This document shows, piece after piece, positions 22,570-32,634 of a stretch of 64,000 nt of DNA; position 1 is the first letter of the stretch, and every line of letters begins with the position of its first letter. Source of the DNA: Amycolatopsis thermophila. Its GTDB lineage: Bacteria; Actinomycetota; Actinomycetes; Mycobacteriales; Pseudonocardiaceae. The notes beneath the pieces are model-generated. The model had not been told where the DNA came from, did no database searches, and saw only the letters and a list, made by a program, of their open reading frames with translations. The position numbers were made by a program, and so were the translations under genes. The DNA is taken from the NCBI RefSeq assembly GCF_030814215.1, contig NZ_JAUSUT010000001.1:3224001-3288000 (forward strand). Direction: 5' to 3'.

Positions 22570-22661
22570 CGCGAGAGCGTCAGCACCGAGCGGACCAGCC
22601 AGGGTGGTGCCCGGCCCAGCGAGTGTGGGCGTGGTGCCACGTCCACGAGGGAGATGCCGTC

Positions 22662-24056
22662 GTGACTACGCAGCGTTCGCCCCGTAAGGCCTCCGGCCGC
22701 TCATCGAATTCCGCGGAGGGCACCGCAGAACCCCCGAGTCCCGTTCCAGGGCAGCACACCTACGTCCTGGACACCTCGGTCCTGCTGGCCGACCCGTGGG
22801 CCATCACGAGATTCGCCGAGCACGCCGTGGTCCTGCCGTTGGTGGTGATCAGTGAACTGGAGGCGAAACGGCATCACCCCGAACTGGGCTGGTTCGCACG
22901 GGAATCCCTGCGCCAGCTCGACGACCTGCGGCTCAAGCACGGCCGCCTGGACTCGCCGATCCCGATCGGTGACGCGGGCGGCACCCTGCACGTCGAACTC
23001 AACCACTCGGACCCGACGGTGCTGCCGCCCGGGTTCCGCACCGACTCCAACGATCACCGGATCCTGGCCTGCGCCCTCAACCTGAAGGTCGAGCGGACCA
23101 CGGTCACGCTGGTCACCAAGGACATCCCGCTGCGCGTCAAGGCCGGTGCGGTCGGCCTGGACGCCGACGAGTACCGCGCGCTGGAGGTCACGCCGTCCGG
23201 CTGGACGGGGATGGCCGACGTGGAGGTCCCGCAGGAGGCGGTCGACGCGCTGTTCCGCGACGGTGTCGTGGACCTGGCCGAGTTCGGTCTGCCGGAGGTC
23301 GGTGAATCACCGTGCCACACGGGTCTGCGGCTGGTCGCCGGTTCCGGCAGCTCCAGCGCACTGGGCCGGTTGACGGCGGCGAAGAAGGTGCAGCTGGTGC
23401 GGGGCGACCGGGAGGCGTTCGGGCTGCACGGTCGTTCCGCCGAGCAGCGGATCGCGCTGGACCTGCTGCTCGACCCGGACATCGGCATCGTCTCGCTCGG
23501 CGGCCGCGCCGGCACCGGTAAGTCCGCGCTCGCGCTGTGCGCCGGCCTGGAGTCGGTGCTGGAACGCCGCGAACACCGCAAGGTGGTCGTGTTCCGGCCG
23601 GTCTACGCCGTCGGCGGCCAGGACCTCGGCTACCTGCCGGGGTCGGAGTCGGAGAAGATGCAGCCGTGGGCGCAGGCGGTGTTCGACACCCTCGGCGCCC
23701 TGGTCAGCCAGGAAGTGCTGGACGAGGTGTTCGACCGCGGCATGCTCGAGGTGCTGCCGCTGACGCACATCCGCGGCCGCTCGCTGCACGACTCGTTCGT
23801 GATCGTCGACGAGGCGCAGTCGCTGGAGCGCAACGTGCTGCTGACCGTGTTGTCCCGCCTGGGCGCGGCGTCCCGCGTGGTGCTCACGCACGACGTGGCG
23901 CAGCGCGACAACCTGCGCGTCGGGCGCCACGACGGCGTGTCGGCGGTGATCGAGAAGCTGAAGGGCCACCCGCTCTTCGCGCACGTCACCCTGACCCGCA
24001 GCGAGCGGTCGCCGATCGCCGCGCTGGTCACCGAGATGCTGGAGGATCACGGATAG
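22662..24056 (+). CDS. phoH: PhoH2-type protein: PIN RNase domain fused to PhoH ATPase/helicase
   Basis: 464 residues. After a disordered N terminus, a PIN domain begins at about residue 31 ([15 protein letters not shown], with Asp37; [15 protein letters not shown] and [13 protein letters not shown] later). The PhoH domain has Walker [14 protein letters not shown] (Lys near 287), [17 protein letters not shown], and Walker [12 protein letters not shown] (about 380). Such proteins couple sequence-specific RNA cleavage to ATP-driven RNA unwinding. GTG 22662 has GAGGGAG about 8 bases upstream. The fusion is the Rv1095 type. The structured leader and small ORF upstream may control its expression. 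Confidence 0.92.
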   Translation: MTTQRSPRKASGRSSNSAEGTAEPPSPVPGQHTYVLDTSVLLADPWAITRFAEHAVVLPLVVISELEAKRHHPELGWFARESLRQLDDLRLKHGRLDSPIPIGDAGGTLHVELNHSDPTVLPPGFRTDSNDHRILACALNLKVERTTVTLVTKDIPLRVKAGAVGLDADEYRALEVTPSGWTGMADVEVPQEAVDALFRDGVVDLAEFGLPEVGESPCHTGLRLVAGSGSSSALGRLTAAKKVQLVRGDREAFGLHGRSAEQRIALDLLLDPDIGIVSLGGRAGTGKSALALCAGLESVLERREHRKVVVFRPVYAVGGQDLGYLPGSESEKMQPWAQAVFDTLGALVSQEVLDEVFDRGMLEVLPLTHIRGRSLHDSFVIVDEAQSLERNVLLTVLSRLGAASRVVLTHDVAQRDNLRVGRHDGVSAVIEKLKGHPLFAHVTLTRSERSPIAALVTEMLEDHG

Positions 24057-24064
24057 CGGCCGGT

Positions 24065-24094
24065 GGGGCCGCCTCCGGGCGCGGAGGCGGCCCC
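24065..24094. terminator. Bidirectional hairpin between phoH and guaB1
   Basis: GGGGCCGCCTCC (24065-24076) pairs perfectly with GGAGGCGGCCCC (24083-24094) across a 6-base loop. It lies between the stops of two convergent genes 42 bases apart. No T tract. Confidence 0.75.
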
Positions 24095-24098
24095 GCTG

Positions 24099-25544
<1,446 letters not shown>

Positions 25545-25568
25545 TCAGACTACGGCACAATCGGGCCC

Positions 25569-26018
25569 ATGGCCGATCGGGACCGCGACGCCGAGGGACG
25601 CCCGCGAAACGCCCGCCCGCGCGACGGGCTGGGACGGCCGCTGCCGTACGGGGCGGCTGGGGTGTCCCGCCAGCCGGAGGGCGTGGTGCGCACGCCGGCG
25701 GAGACCGTGGCGGAGGCGCAGAGCCTGCTGGACGCCGGACGGCCCTTCCACGCGCACGAAGTGTTCGAGGACGCGTGGAAGTCGTCCGACGGGCCGGACC
25801 GCGCGCTGTGGAAGGGCCTGGCGCAACTGGCGGTCGGGCTGACGCACGCCGCGCGCGGCAACGCGAAGGGCGCATCGTCACTGCTGACGCGCGGCGCTTC
25901 GGCGATCGAGCCGTTCACGGCGGAGGCGCCGTACGGCATCGACGTGGCGGGCCTGGTGTCGTGGGCGCGCTCAGGGGCAGAGGCCCCAGAGGGGCTCACG
26001 GCCCCGCGGCTGACGTAG
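25569..26018 (+). CDS. DUF309 domain protein
   Basis: 149 residues. After a basic Pro-rich N terminus, the helical DUF309 core has FHAHEVFEDAWKSS and LWKGLAQLAVGLTHAARGN, with the conserved His/Glu/Trp residues of the family. Function unknown. CACAAT just 5 bases or so before the ATG could be part of a -10 element for a leaderless transcript. The last 28 bases of the gene (25991-26018) closely match a word inside the following 134-bp repeat array. Confidence 0.85.
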   Translation: MADRDRDAEGRPRNARPRDGLGRPLPYGAAGVSRQPEGVVRTPAETVAEAQSLLDAGRPFHAHEVFEDAWKSSDGPDRALWKGLAQLAVGLTHAARGNAKGASSLLTRGASAIEPFTAEAPYGIDVAGLVSWARSGAEAPEGLTAPRLT

Positions 26019-26535
26019 GTCGCTCACCGGCTCAGCGACCCGCTGTCGCGGTGGCCGGGCGAGTTACTGCCGTGGAGGGGTGGTCGCCGCGAGGGTGGGC
26101 GACTCGCTGGTGGTGGGGCTCATGGCCCCGCGGCCGACCTGGCCGCCTTGCCTGGCCCCACCCTCTGGCGACCCGCTCGTCGTCGTGGGTGGCGGGCTCG
26201 CTGTGGTGGAGGGGTGGTCGCCGCGTGGGTGGGCGGCTCGCTGCTCGGAGGTTTCATGGCCCGCCGTTGAGCTAGTCGGCTCGCGTGGCCCCACCCGTCT
26301 GGCGACCCGCTCGTCGTCGTGGGTGGCGGGCTCGCTGTGGTGGAGGGGTGGTCGCCGCGTGGGTGGGCGGGTCGCTGCTCGGAGGGTTCATGGGCCGCCG
26401 TTGAGCTAGTCGGCTCGCGTGGCCTTGCTCGCCTGGCGATTCGCTCGTCGTTGTGGGTGGCGGGCTCGCTGTGGTGGAGGGGTGGTCGCCGCGTGGGTGG
26501 GCGGCTCACCGCCCTGGCCTCACGGCTTGGCGCCC
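25991..26535. repeat. 134-bp tandem repeat array, about four units
   Basis: The anchor GTGGAGGGGTGGTCGCCGCG recurs at 26072, 26206, 26340 and 26474, exactly 134 bp apart; the inner copies are nearly identical and the first is diverged. Since 134 is not a multiple of three and stops fall in all frames, it is not coding. The plus strand is G-rich. The array starts within the 3-prime end of the DUF309 gene (GGGGCTCAcGGCCCCGCGGC is echoed in unit one at 26115) and lies between convergent genes. Confidence 0.85.
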
Positions 26536-26540
26536 CGCTC

Positions 26541-26715
26541 GTTGCCGATGCTGCCGCGACGCAGGATCACCCGGCCGGGGTGGGCGGCTCGCTGATGGGG
26601 GGGCTCACCAGGCCCGGGGCTGACCTCGCCGACCCGCCGCCTGGCGTGTCGCCAGGTGTTGCCGATGCTGCCGCGGTGGGTGACCACGCGGCCGGGGTGG
26701 CGGCTCGCAGCTCGG
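26541..26715. repeat. Second, 117-bp spaced repeat pair
   Basis: GTTGCCGATGCTGCCGCG at 26541 recurs at 26658, each followed by CGGCCGGGGTGG and GCGGCTCGC. It continues the non-coding gap up to the MBL gene; 26716-26865 shows nothing recognisable. Confidence 0.7.
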
Positions 26716-26865
26716 AGAGGCTCTCCGCCACGCGGCTGACGTCGCCCCGCCAACTCGCCGCCCGCGTAACCGGGTGCAGCCAGGTGTGGCCGGCTCCCGC
26801 CGTGTGCCGGAGCGCGGTCGCGCCAGGTTCTGCAGCGCTGGGCGGGAGCGGGCCGGCGGCGAAGG

Positions 26866-27483
26866 TCAGTCCCAGCCTGCGGAACCCGCCTTCTCCGCGC
26901 CGATCGTCGTCGAGTCGCCGTGGCCGGTGTGGACCGTCGTTTCGTCGGGCAGCGCGAAGAGCTTCTCCCGGATCGAGCGGACGATCGTCGGGTAGTCCGA
27001 GAAGGACCGGCCCGTCGCGCCGGGGCCGCCGTTGAAGAGCGTGTCGCCGGTGAAGACGATCCCCAGCTCCGGCGCGTGCAGGCACACGGCGCCGGGTGCG
27101 TGCCCCGGCGTGTGCAGCACCGTCAGTGCCGTGCCGGCCACCTCGAGCACCTGCCCGTCGGCCAGTTCGCCGTCCGGGGCGCGGTCCGGGTGGGTGAGGT
27201 CCCACACCACCCGGTCGTCCGGGTGCAGCAGCACCGGCGCACCCACCCGCGCGGCCAGTTCCGGCGCGGCGTTGACGTGATCGTTGTGGGCGTGCGTACA
27301 GACGATCGCCGTCACCCGCGCACCGCCGACCGCCTCGGCGATCGCGGCCGCGTCGTGGGCGGCGTCGATCACCAGGACCTCGGTGTCGTCGCCGACCAGC
27401 CACACGTTGTTGTCCACTTCCCACCGGCCGCCGTCGAGCTCGAAGACGCCCGAGGTGACCACGTTGCGCACGCTTGCCGCCAT
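26866..27483 (-). CDS. Metallo-beta-lactamase fold hydrolase (glyoxalase II-like)
   Basis: 205 residues. The full metal motif is present: CTHAHNDHVNAA (His64, His66, Asp68, His69), LHTPGHAPGAVCLH, FTGDTLFNGGPGATGRS and VHTGHGDSTTIG. This is the layout of small MBL proteins such as those encoded next to S-nitrosomycothiol reductase in other actinobacteria (Rv2260-like). A thiol-ester hydrolase acting on mycothiol conjugates is possible but no partner gene is present here. It starts 10 bases before the FepB gene end in the same direction, so it may be the last gene of the iron operon transcript. Confidence 0.82.
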   Translation of the reverse strand: MAASVRNVVTSGVFELDGGRWEVDNNVWLVGDDTEVLVIDAAHDAAAIAEAVGGARVTAIVCTHAHNDHVNAAPELAARVGAPVLLHPDDRVVWDLTHPDRAPDGELADGQVLEVAGTALTVLHTPGHAPGAVCLHAPELGIVFTGDTLFNGGPGATGRSFSDYPTIVRSIREKLFALPDETTVHTGHGDSTTIGAEKAGSAGWD

Positions 27484-27493
27484 GTCCGTGAAC

Positions 27494-28477
27494 TTAGACG
27501 ACCTTGCGGGACGCCTCCAGGTTCGCCGCCAGGTTGTTGAGCGTCCGCGCCTGGGCGACGTAATCCATCGAGGAGAACTCCCACGGGAACACCTGCCCGG
27601 CCGCAGCCGCCGGCATCCGCGCGAAGGTGGGCTGCTGCAGGAGGGTGTCCTTGTCCATCGCGCGCAGCGAGTACAGCACGACGTCGGTGGCGTACTTGCC
27701 GATGTTTTCCCAGCTCACCTGCTCCCAGTAGTACTTGGAGCCACCCGGGTCCGGGTAGGTCAGGCCCAGTTCGGTGTAGCTGCGCAGCGCCGGGTCGTCG
27801 CCGGCCTTGGCGATGTAGACACCGTCGCCGGGATAGGCGGCGATAGCCATCACGGTCAGTCCCTTGGCGGCGGCGGTTTTCAGCCGGTCGCGGGCGGCGT
27901 CGTAGTCCTGCTCGGCGGTCGCGGGTGGCTCGCCGCCCAGGGCGCGGACGAGGTCGACGGTGCGGTCCACGACGTTCGTGGCCGAACCGGCCATCTTCAG
28001 CGCGATGATCGGCGCGATCTCGGCGACCGCGTGCTGCTGGGTGATGTCCTTGAACCCGTACAGCGGCTGCGCCTTGTCGATCGTGCCCGCGCTGTCGACG
28101 GGGTAGGCGTGGGTGAGGATCAGGTCCGGCTTGGCCGCGGCCAGCGCCTCGATGTCGATCTCGCCGTAGGTGCGGCCGACCTCCTTGACGCCGCTGAGGT
28201 CGCGGCCGCGGAAGTTGACGTCGTCGGCCATGGCGGTGTAGCCGAATGCGGCGGCCGGGGTGATGCCGTAGTTCCACAGCGAGGCGATGGCGTCGGTGAG
28301 GCCGGCGATGCGGGCCGGCTTGGCGTCGAGGTCCACCTTCGTGCCGAGGTCGTCGGTGAACGTCCACGCACCGCCGGCGGTGGCGGTGTCCGATCCGCTC
28401 GAGCCGCATGCGGCGAGGAGGCCGGTCGCGGCCACAGCCAGGCTGCCGGTGAGGAACGTCCGGCGGGAGGTCGTCAT
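27494..28477 (-). CDS. Iron-siderophore ABC transporter substrate-binding lipoprotein
   Basis: 327 residues. The signal peptide carries both a twin-arginine pattern (TSRRTFLTGS) and a lipobox LLAAC with Cys24 as lipid anchor, so Tat export of a lipoprotein is likely. The mature part is a class III periplasmic-binding fold (FepB/FecB type) with RIAGLTDAIASLWNYGI and KPDLILTHAYP. It captures ferric siderophore for the two permeases encoded upstream. It starts 20 bases after the second permease. No ATPase gene is in the cluster, so a shared ATPase must act from elsewhere. Confidence 0.87.
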   Translation of the reverse strand: MTTSRRTFLTGSLAVAATGLLAACGSSGSDTATAGGAWTFTDDLGTKVDLDAKPARIAGLTDAIASLWNYGITPAAAFGYTAMADDVNFRGRDLSGVKEVGRTYGEIDIEALAAAKPDLILTHAYPVDSAGTIDKAQPLYGFKDITQQHAVAEIAPIIALKMAGSATNVVDRTVDLVRALGGEPPATAEQDYDAARDRLKTAAAKGLTVMAIAAYPGDGVYIAKAGDDPALRSYTELGLTYPDPGGSKYYWEQVSWENIGKYATDVVLYSLRAMDKDTLLQQPTFARMPAAAAGQVFPWEFSSMDYVAQARTLNNLAANLEASRKVV

Positions 28478-28497
28478 GGGGCACCTTTCTTCGGCGG

Positions 28498-29517
28498 TCA
28501 ACGTCGTCGGAGGAGAAGCCAGATGAGGTAGGGGGCACCGATCGCGGCGGTGATCAGCCCGACCGGGACCTCCCAGCTGAAGGCGGTCCGGCCCAGCAGG
28601 TCGGTGGCCTGGACGAGCAGGGCGCCGCCGAGCGCGGACGCGACCAGCGGGGGCCGGGAGCCGCCGGCGAGGCGGAGCATGATCTGCGGCGTCACCAGCG
28701 CGACGAACCCGACCGGCCCGGCGGCGGCGACGGCGGCCCCGGTCAGCCCGACGGCCACCGCGATGGTGCCCAGGCGCGCGGACTGGATGCGAACGCCGAG
28801 GCCGGCGGCGGCGTCGTCGCCGAGCTGGGTCACGGCGAGCGTGCGAGGCAGCGTGAGCGCGGCCGGGATCAGCAGCGCGGCGAGCACCAGCAGGGGGATG
28901 GCCTGGTCCCAGCTGACGGCGCTGATCGAGCCGACGAGCCAGACCGTGGCCTGCGCGGCGCTGTTGATGCTGGCCAGGATCAGCATCCAGCCGGTGAGCG
29001 CGGTCAGGACGGCGCCGCACCCGATGCCGACGAGGATCAGCCGGAAGCCGTCCACGCCGTGCCGCCAGGAGAACCCGTAGACCGCGACGGCGGCGACCAA
29101 CCCGCCGACGAGCGCGGCGGCGGGCACCCCGAGTGTGGTGAAGCCGCTGGTGAGGCTGTAGGCGCCGCCGCCGAAGACGATCACGGTCACGGCGGCCGCG
29201 GAGGCGCCCCCGGTGACGCCGAGGATGTCCGGGGTGGCGAGCGGATTGCGCGAAATGGTCTGCGTGAGTGCGCCCGCCATGGCCAGGCACGCGCCGGCGA
29301 GACAGCCCGTGACGGCCCGCGGAACGCGCAGATCGAACAGGATGTGCCGGTCGATGCGTGCCCCACCACCGGCGAGCAGCTCGGGCAGCTGCCCCAGCGC
29401 GATGGGGTATTCGCCGATCGTCACGCCGACCGCGGTGACCACGAGCAGCGCGAGGAGCGCGACGAGGCAGACGGTGGCCGTGCGGGCGTTGCACCGCACG
29501 AGGAGGGACGCGGTCAT
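28498..29517 (-). CDS. FecCD family iron-siderophore permease (second)
   Basis: 339 residues with nine or ten membrane helices. Hallmarks are RVPRAVTGCLAGACLAMAGA followed by LTQTISRNPLATPDILGVTG near the N terminus and PVGFVALVTPQIMLRLAGG in the ATPase-coupling region. It forms a heterodimer with the first FecCD protein in ferric siderophore uptake. Its ATG overlaps the stop of a 120-codon ORF by four bases (ATGA), unlike typical operons where the two permease genes directly overlap. Confidence 0.88.
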   Translation of the reverse strand: MTASLLVRCNARTATVCLVALLALLVVTAVGVTIGEYPIALGQLPELLAGGGARIDRHILFDLRVPRAVTGCLAGACLAMAGALTQTISRNPLATPDILGVTGGASAAAVTVIVFGGGAYSLTSGFTTLGVPAAALVGGLVAAVAVYGFSWRHGVDGFRLILVGIGCGAVLTALTGWMLILASINSAAQATVWLVGSISAVSWDQAIPLLVLAALLIPAALTLPRTLAVTQLGDDAAAGLGVRIQSARLGTIAVAVGLTGAAVAAAGPVGFVALVTPQIMLRLAGGSRPPLVASALGGALLVQATDLLGRTAFSWEVPVGLITAAIGAPYLIWLLLRRR

Positions 29518-29876
29518 GGGCGGGGGCCTCCGCGGGTGCGGCTGGTGGCGGTGGGTGTGGCCGGGGGGTTGTCGTGGGTGGGGGCGGCTGCGGTGTTGTG
29601 TGGCGCGTCGGGGGAGGTGGTGCGCGTTCGCGGGTGGCTGCCCGCCCTGTTGCGGAGAGGGTGGGGGCAGGCGGTCATGTCGTGCTGCGGTCGTGCTGCC
29701 GGACGGCGCTCGCCGAGCGGGCGGGTGTGCGGGCCCGGGACGCTAGTGCCGACGGCAGCGGGGCCAACTTGTGCGATCGCGGTCGGGCCGACTGTGGCGA
29801 TCCGGACTGCCACGTCGTTCCGGGTGCCCGGGGCACCACCGCGGGTGCGAGCGGAGACGTCACGAGCGGCCGGCAT
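29514..29876 (-). CDS. Low-complexity 120-codon ORF coupled between two FecCD genes
   Basis: ATG overlaps the upstream permease stop (TGATG) and its TGA overlaps the downstream permease ATG (ATGA), so ribosomes could pass through all three genes. The product is rich in Pro, Arg, Thr, Ala and His (for example HPLRNRAGSHPRTRTTS), with no hydrophobic helix, signal or recognised domain. Third codon positions are less GC-biased than in neighbours. It may be a real small protein or an inserted low-complexity segment kept open by coupling; its DNA is strongly C-rich on the coding strand, resembling the gap repeats elsewhere. Confidence 0.4.
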   Translation of the reverse strand: MPAARDVSARTRGGAPGTRNDVAVRIATVGPTAIAQVGPAAVGTSVPGPHTRPLGERRPAARPQHDMTACPHPLRNRAGSHPRTRTTSPDAPHNTAAAPTHDNPPATPTATSRTRGGPRP

Positions 29877-30901
29877 CAGAGCCTCACGAGGCGGGTGCGC
29901 CGGGCGATCAGGACGAAGGCTCCGCCGCCCAGGATGGCCAGCACGATGCCCGCCGGGACCTCCGCCGGGCCGGCGATCAGGCGGCCCACGACGTCCGCGA
30001 CCAGCAGCAGCACCGCGCCGGCCACCGCGGAACACGGCATCAGCCACCGGTGATCGGGCCCGGTCACGGCACGGACCACGTGCGGCACGATCAGGCCCAG
30101 AGAGGCGATCGGCCCCGCGGCGGCCGTCGCGGCGCCGGCGAGCAGCGTGATCGCGGCCAGGCCCACCACGCGGCTCGCCACGACCGACTGGCCGAGACCC
30201 CGCGCGGTGTCCTCGCCGAGGGACACCGCGTTCAACGCCCGCGTGTTGATCATCGCCAGCACCAGCCCGGCGACCACGAACGGCAGGATGCCGAGGCTGA
30301 TCCCCGCATCCCGGCCGCTGATCGAGCCGACTACCCAGCGGCGGTAGACGTCGAGCGTGGGGTTCGAGCTGAGGATGATCAGCGAAGTGAACGTGGACAG
30401 CAGCGCCATCACCGCCGCACCGGCGAGCGCCATCGGCACCGGGCTGAGCTGCCGCCCGCTCGACCCGATCGCGAACACCGCGGCGGTCGCGACCAGGGCA
30501 CCGGCGAAGCCGAACCACACCTGGCTGCCGGGATCGGCGATGCCGAACAGCTGCGCGGCCAGCGCGACGGCGAGCGCGGCGCCGGCGTTGATGCCGAGCA
30601 GGCCCGGGTCGGCCAGCGGGTTCCGGGAGTGCCCCTGCATGAGCACCCCGGCGGCGCCGAGCGCGAGCCCGACCAGCACACCGAGCGTCGTGCGGGGCAG
30701 GCGCACGTCACGGACGATCGTCGCCGCCTCGCTGCCGTCGTCGTGCAGCAACACCCGTACCGCTGTGCCCAGCCCGAGGTCGTTGCTGCCCAGCACCAGG
30801 CTCAACGCGACCGCGACGACCAGCGCCACCAGCAAGGACACCAAGAACAGCGGCCGCCTGGCCACGGTTCTGGTCACCGTCGGTGACAGGAGCGCGTTCA
30901 C
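29876..30901 (-). CDS. FecCD family iron-siderophore permease (first)
   Basis: About 341 residues, nine or ten membrane helices, with RLPRTTLGVLVGLALGAAGV, MQGHSRNPLADPGLLGINAG and GPIASLGLIVPHVVRAVTGP, the standard FecCD/BtuC signatures. GTG 30901 is preferred; an in-frame TTG at 30910 would add three residues. An IdeR/DtxR-type iron box begins 11 bases upstream, so iron repression of the whole operon (permease, small ORF, permease, binding protein) is strongly indicated. Confidence 0.88.
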   Translation of the reverse strand: MNALLSPTVTRTVARRPLFLVSLLVALVVAVALSLVLGSNDLGLGTAVRVLLHDDGSEAATIVRDVRLPRTTLGVLVGLALGAAGVLMQGHSRNPLADPGLLGINAGAALAVALAAQLFGIADPGSQVWFGFAGALVATAAVFAIGSSGRQLSPVPMALAGAAVMALLSTFTSLIILSSNPTLDVYRRWVVGSISGRDAGISLGILPFVVAGLVLAMINTRALNAVSLGEDTARGLGQSVVASRVVGLAAITLLAGAATAAAGPIASLGLIVPHVVRAVTGPDHRWLMPCSAVAGAVLLLVADVVGRLIAGPAEVPAGIVLAILGGGAFVLIARRTRLVRL

Positions 30902-30911
30902 GCTCTGCAAC

Positions 30912-30930
30912 TTAGCTTAGCCGTACCTAA
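30912..30930 (-). promoter_or_regulatory. IdeR/DtxR iron box in front of the siderophore uptake operon
   Basis: On the minus strand the 19 bases read TTAGGTACGGCTAAGCTAA, matching 16 of 19 positions of the TTAGGTTAGGCTAACCTAA consensus. It lies immediately upstream of the first permease start. In high iron, IdeR/DmdR would bind here and silence uptake. The divergent PHP hydrolase gene is 91 bases away and could be affected too. Confidence 0.85.
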
Positions 30931-31021
30931 CCTCGGAAGTGTGATGTTCGTTCAGGTTCTCGACATGCGGTGTACGGGCCCGCGGCTGGAGACCGTCACC
31001 CCTCGCTGATGGCATAGCGCC

Positions 31022-32554
31022 ATGTGCATGGGTTGTGGGGTTTCCCGACGCGGTTTCCTGCAGGCGGCATCCGTGGCGGGGGCGGTGACGCTGGCGCCGG
31101 TGACGTTCGCCGAAGCCGCCGAAGGACGCACCGAGACGAAGGTCCTGACCGGCCGGCTCGAACCGGGCACCGAGGACTTCGTGTACCTGCCGGTGGAGGT
31201 CCCGGCGGGCGTCAGCCAAGTGTCCGTCGTCTACAGCTACGACAAACCGGCCGTGCCCGCCGGAACGCCCGGCAACTCCTGCGACATCGGCATCTTCGAC
31301 AACCGTGGCACCGGCCTCGGCGGCGACGGGTTCCGCGGCTGGTCCGGCGGGTTCCGCGACCGCTTCTCGATCAGCCGCACCGAGGCCACCCCCGGCTACC
31401 TGCCCGGCGACGTCACGCGCGGCACGTGGCACATCGTGCTCGGCCCGTACACGATCGCGCCGCAGGGCACGAACTACCGCGTCGAGGTGACGCTGACCTA
31501 CGGCCCGGCCGGGTCGGCCTACCAGCCGAACTACCCGCCGGAGCGCACGCGCGTCCGTGGCCGCCGCTGGTACCGCGGCGACTGCCACCTGCACACCGTG
31601 CACTCGGACGGGAAGCGGTTGCCCGCCGAGGTGGCCGCCGGCGCCCGCGAGGCCGGGCTCGACTTCATCACCTCGACCGACCACAACACGTCCTCGTCGC
31701 ACGGGGTGTGGGGCGAGTTCGCCGGGGACGACCTCCTGATCGTGCTCGGTGAGGAGGTCACCACCCGCAACGGCCACTGGCTCGCGCTCGGCGTGCGGCC
31801 CGGCCAGTTCGTCGACTGGCGGTACCGCTCCCGCGACAACGAGCTGCCCGAGTACCAGCGTGAGGTGCACCGTTCCGGAGGCCTCTGCGTCGCCGCGCAC
31901 CCGTACTGCCCCTGGGTCGGGTGCAACTTCAAGTTCGGGTACACCGGCTTCGACGCGGTCGAGGTGTGGAACGGCCCGTGGACGTGGGACGACGACGCTG
32001 CCGTGTCCGAATGGGACAACACCCTGGTGGAATCCGTGCGCGGCAAGGGAAGCTGGCTGCCCGCGATGGGCAACAGCGACGCGCACAACCCGGGCCAGGT
32101 GATCGGCCTGCCGCAGACCGTGGTGCTCGCCGACGCGCTCACCCGGGACGCGATCCTCGACGGGATCAGGGCCGGGCGGAGCTGGATCGCCGAGTCGGCC
32201 GGCGTGGAACTGTCACTCGTGGCGACCGGACCGCGCGGTCAGGCCGCGGGCATCGGCGACCGCCTCGACGTCGCCGCCGGCGACCAGGTGGCCGCGCGAC
32301 TGGACGTCTCGGGGGTGCCCGGCGGAACCGTCCGCCTGATCACCGACGAGGGACAGGTGTTCCAGCAGAGCCTTCCCGCTTCGGGGACGGGCAGCGTGAC
32401 GTGGCTGACCACGCCCGCGGTGTCGGCTTATGTGCGTGCTGAGGTGCGTCACCCCCTTGCTGATGGATCCGCGGGTGCCCCCGCGTTGTCGCCAGGATTG
32501 AACTTCGGCGCGATGGCCGCGATGACGAACCCGATCTTCCTCGGCCGTCTCTGA
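31022..32554 (+). CDS. Tat-exported PHP-domain hydrolase (CehA/McbA family)
   Basis: 510 residues. The N terminus CGVSRRGFLQAASVAGAV is a twin-arginine signal, so the enzyme folds inside and is exported. A beta-rich domain follows, then a PHP domain from about residue 180: YRGDCHLHTVHSDGKR, TSTDHNTSSSHG, LGEEVTTRNGHWLALG, VAAHPYCPW and MGNSDAHNPG supply the metal ligands. CehA/McbA relatives include carbamate hydrolases; other members are phosphoesterases, so the substrate is open. The start could also be the ATG at 31028; no clear ribosome site is seen. It is divergent from the iron operon. Confidence 0.85.
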   Translation: MCMGCGVSRRGFLQAASVAGAVTLAPVTFAEAAEGRTETKVLTGRLEPGTEDFVYLPVEVPAGVSQVSVVYSYDKPAVPAGTPGNSCDIGIFDNRGTGLGGDGFRGWSGGFRDRFSISRTEATPGYLPGDVTRGTWHIVLGPYTIAPQGTNYRVEVTLTYGPAGSAYQPNYPPERTRVRGRRWYRGDCHLHTVHSDGKRLPAEVAAGAREAGLDFITSTDHNTSSSHGVWGEFAGDDLLIVLGEEVTTRNGHWLALGVRPGQFVDWRYRSRDNELPEYQREVHRSGGLCVAAHPYCPWVGCNFKFGYTGFDAVEVWNGPWTWDDDAAVSEWDNTLVESVRGKGSWLPAMGNSDAHNPGQVIGLPQTVVLADALTRDAILDGIRAGRSWIAESAGVELSLVATGPRGQAAGIGDRLDVAAGDQVAARLDVSGVPGGTVRLITDEGQVFQQSLPASGTGSVTWLTTPAVSAYVRAEVRHPLADGSAGAPALSPGLNFGAMAAMTNPIFLGRL

Positions 32555-32634
32555 CCGCGACTGCGTGAGACGTCCGGGCCCGGCAGTCGGAACCGCATGT
32601 CGCGGCGTGGAGTTGTCGAACCGGCTACCTCCCC

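Larger units (their letters stand above)
22325..22661 (+). promoter_or_regulatory. Structured leader region of phoH
   Basis: A 337-base gap between the prenyl transferase and phoH, rich in inverted repeats: GGTGA-A-TCACC (22383-22393), ACTTC-C-GAAGT (22430-22440), a bulged stem with outer ACGAGGG and CCCTCGT (22528-22553) and GCTGACGC-GAGA-GCGTCAGC (22565-22584). Two overlapping small ORFs with good start signals lie inside it. TTGACA at 22321 might be a -35 element, but no matching -10 was found at normal spacing. Confidence 0.45.

Noticed and set aside
26064-26753. Short ORFs inside the 134-bp array
   Set aside because: The period is not a multiple of three, so each unit is read in a different frame and no protein sequence repeats consistently.
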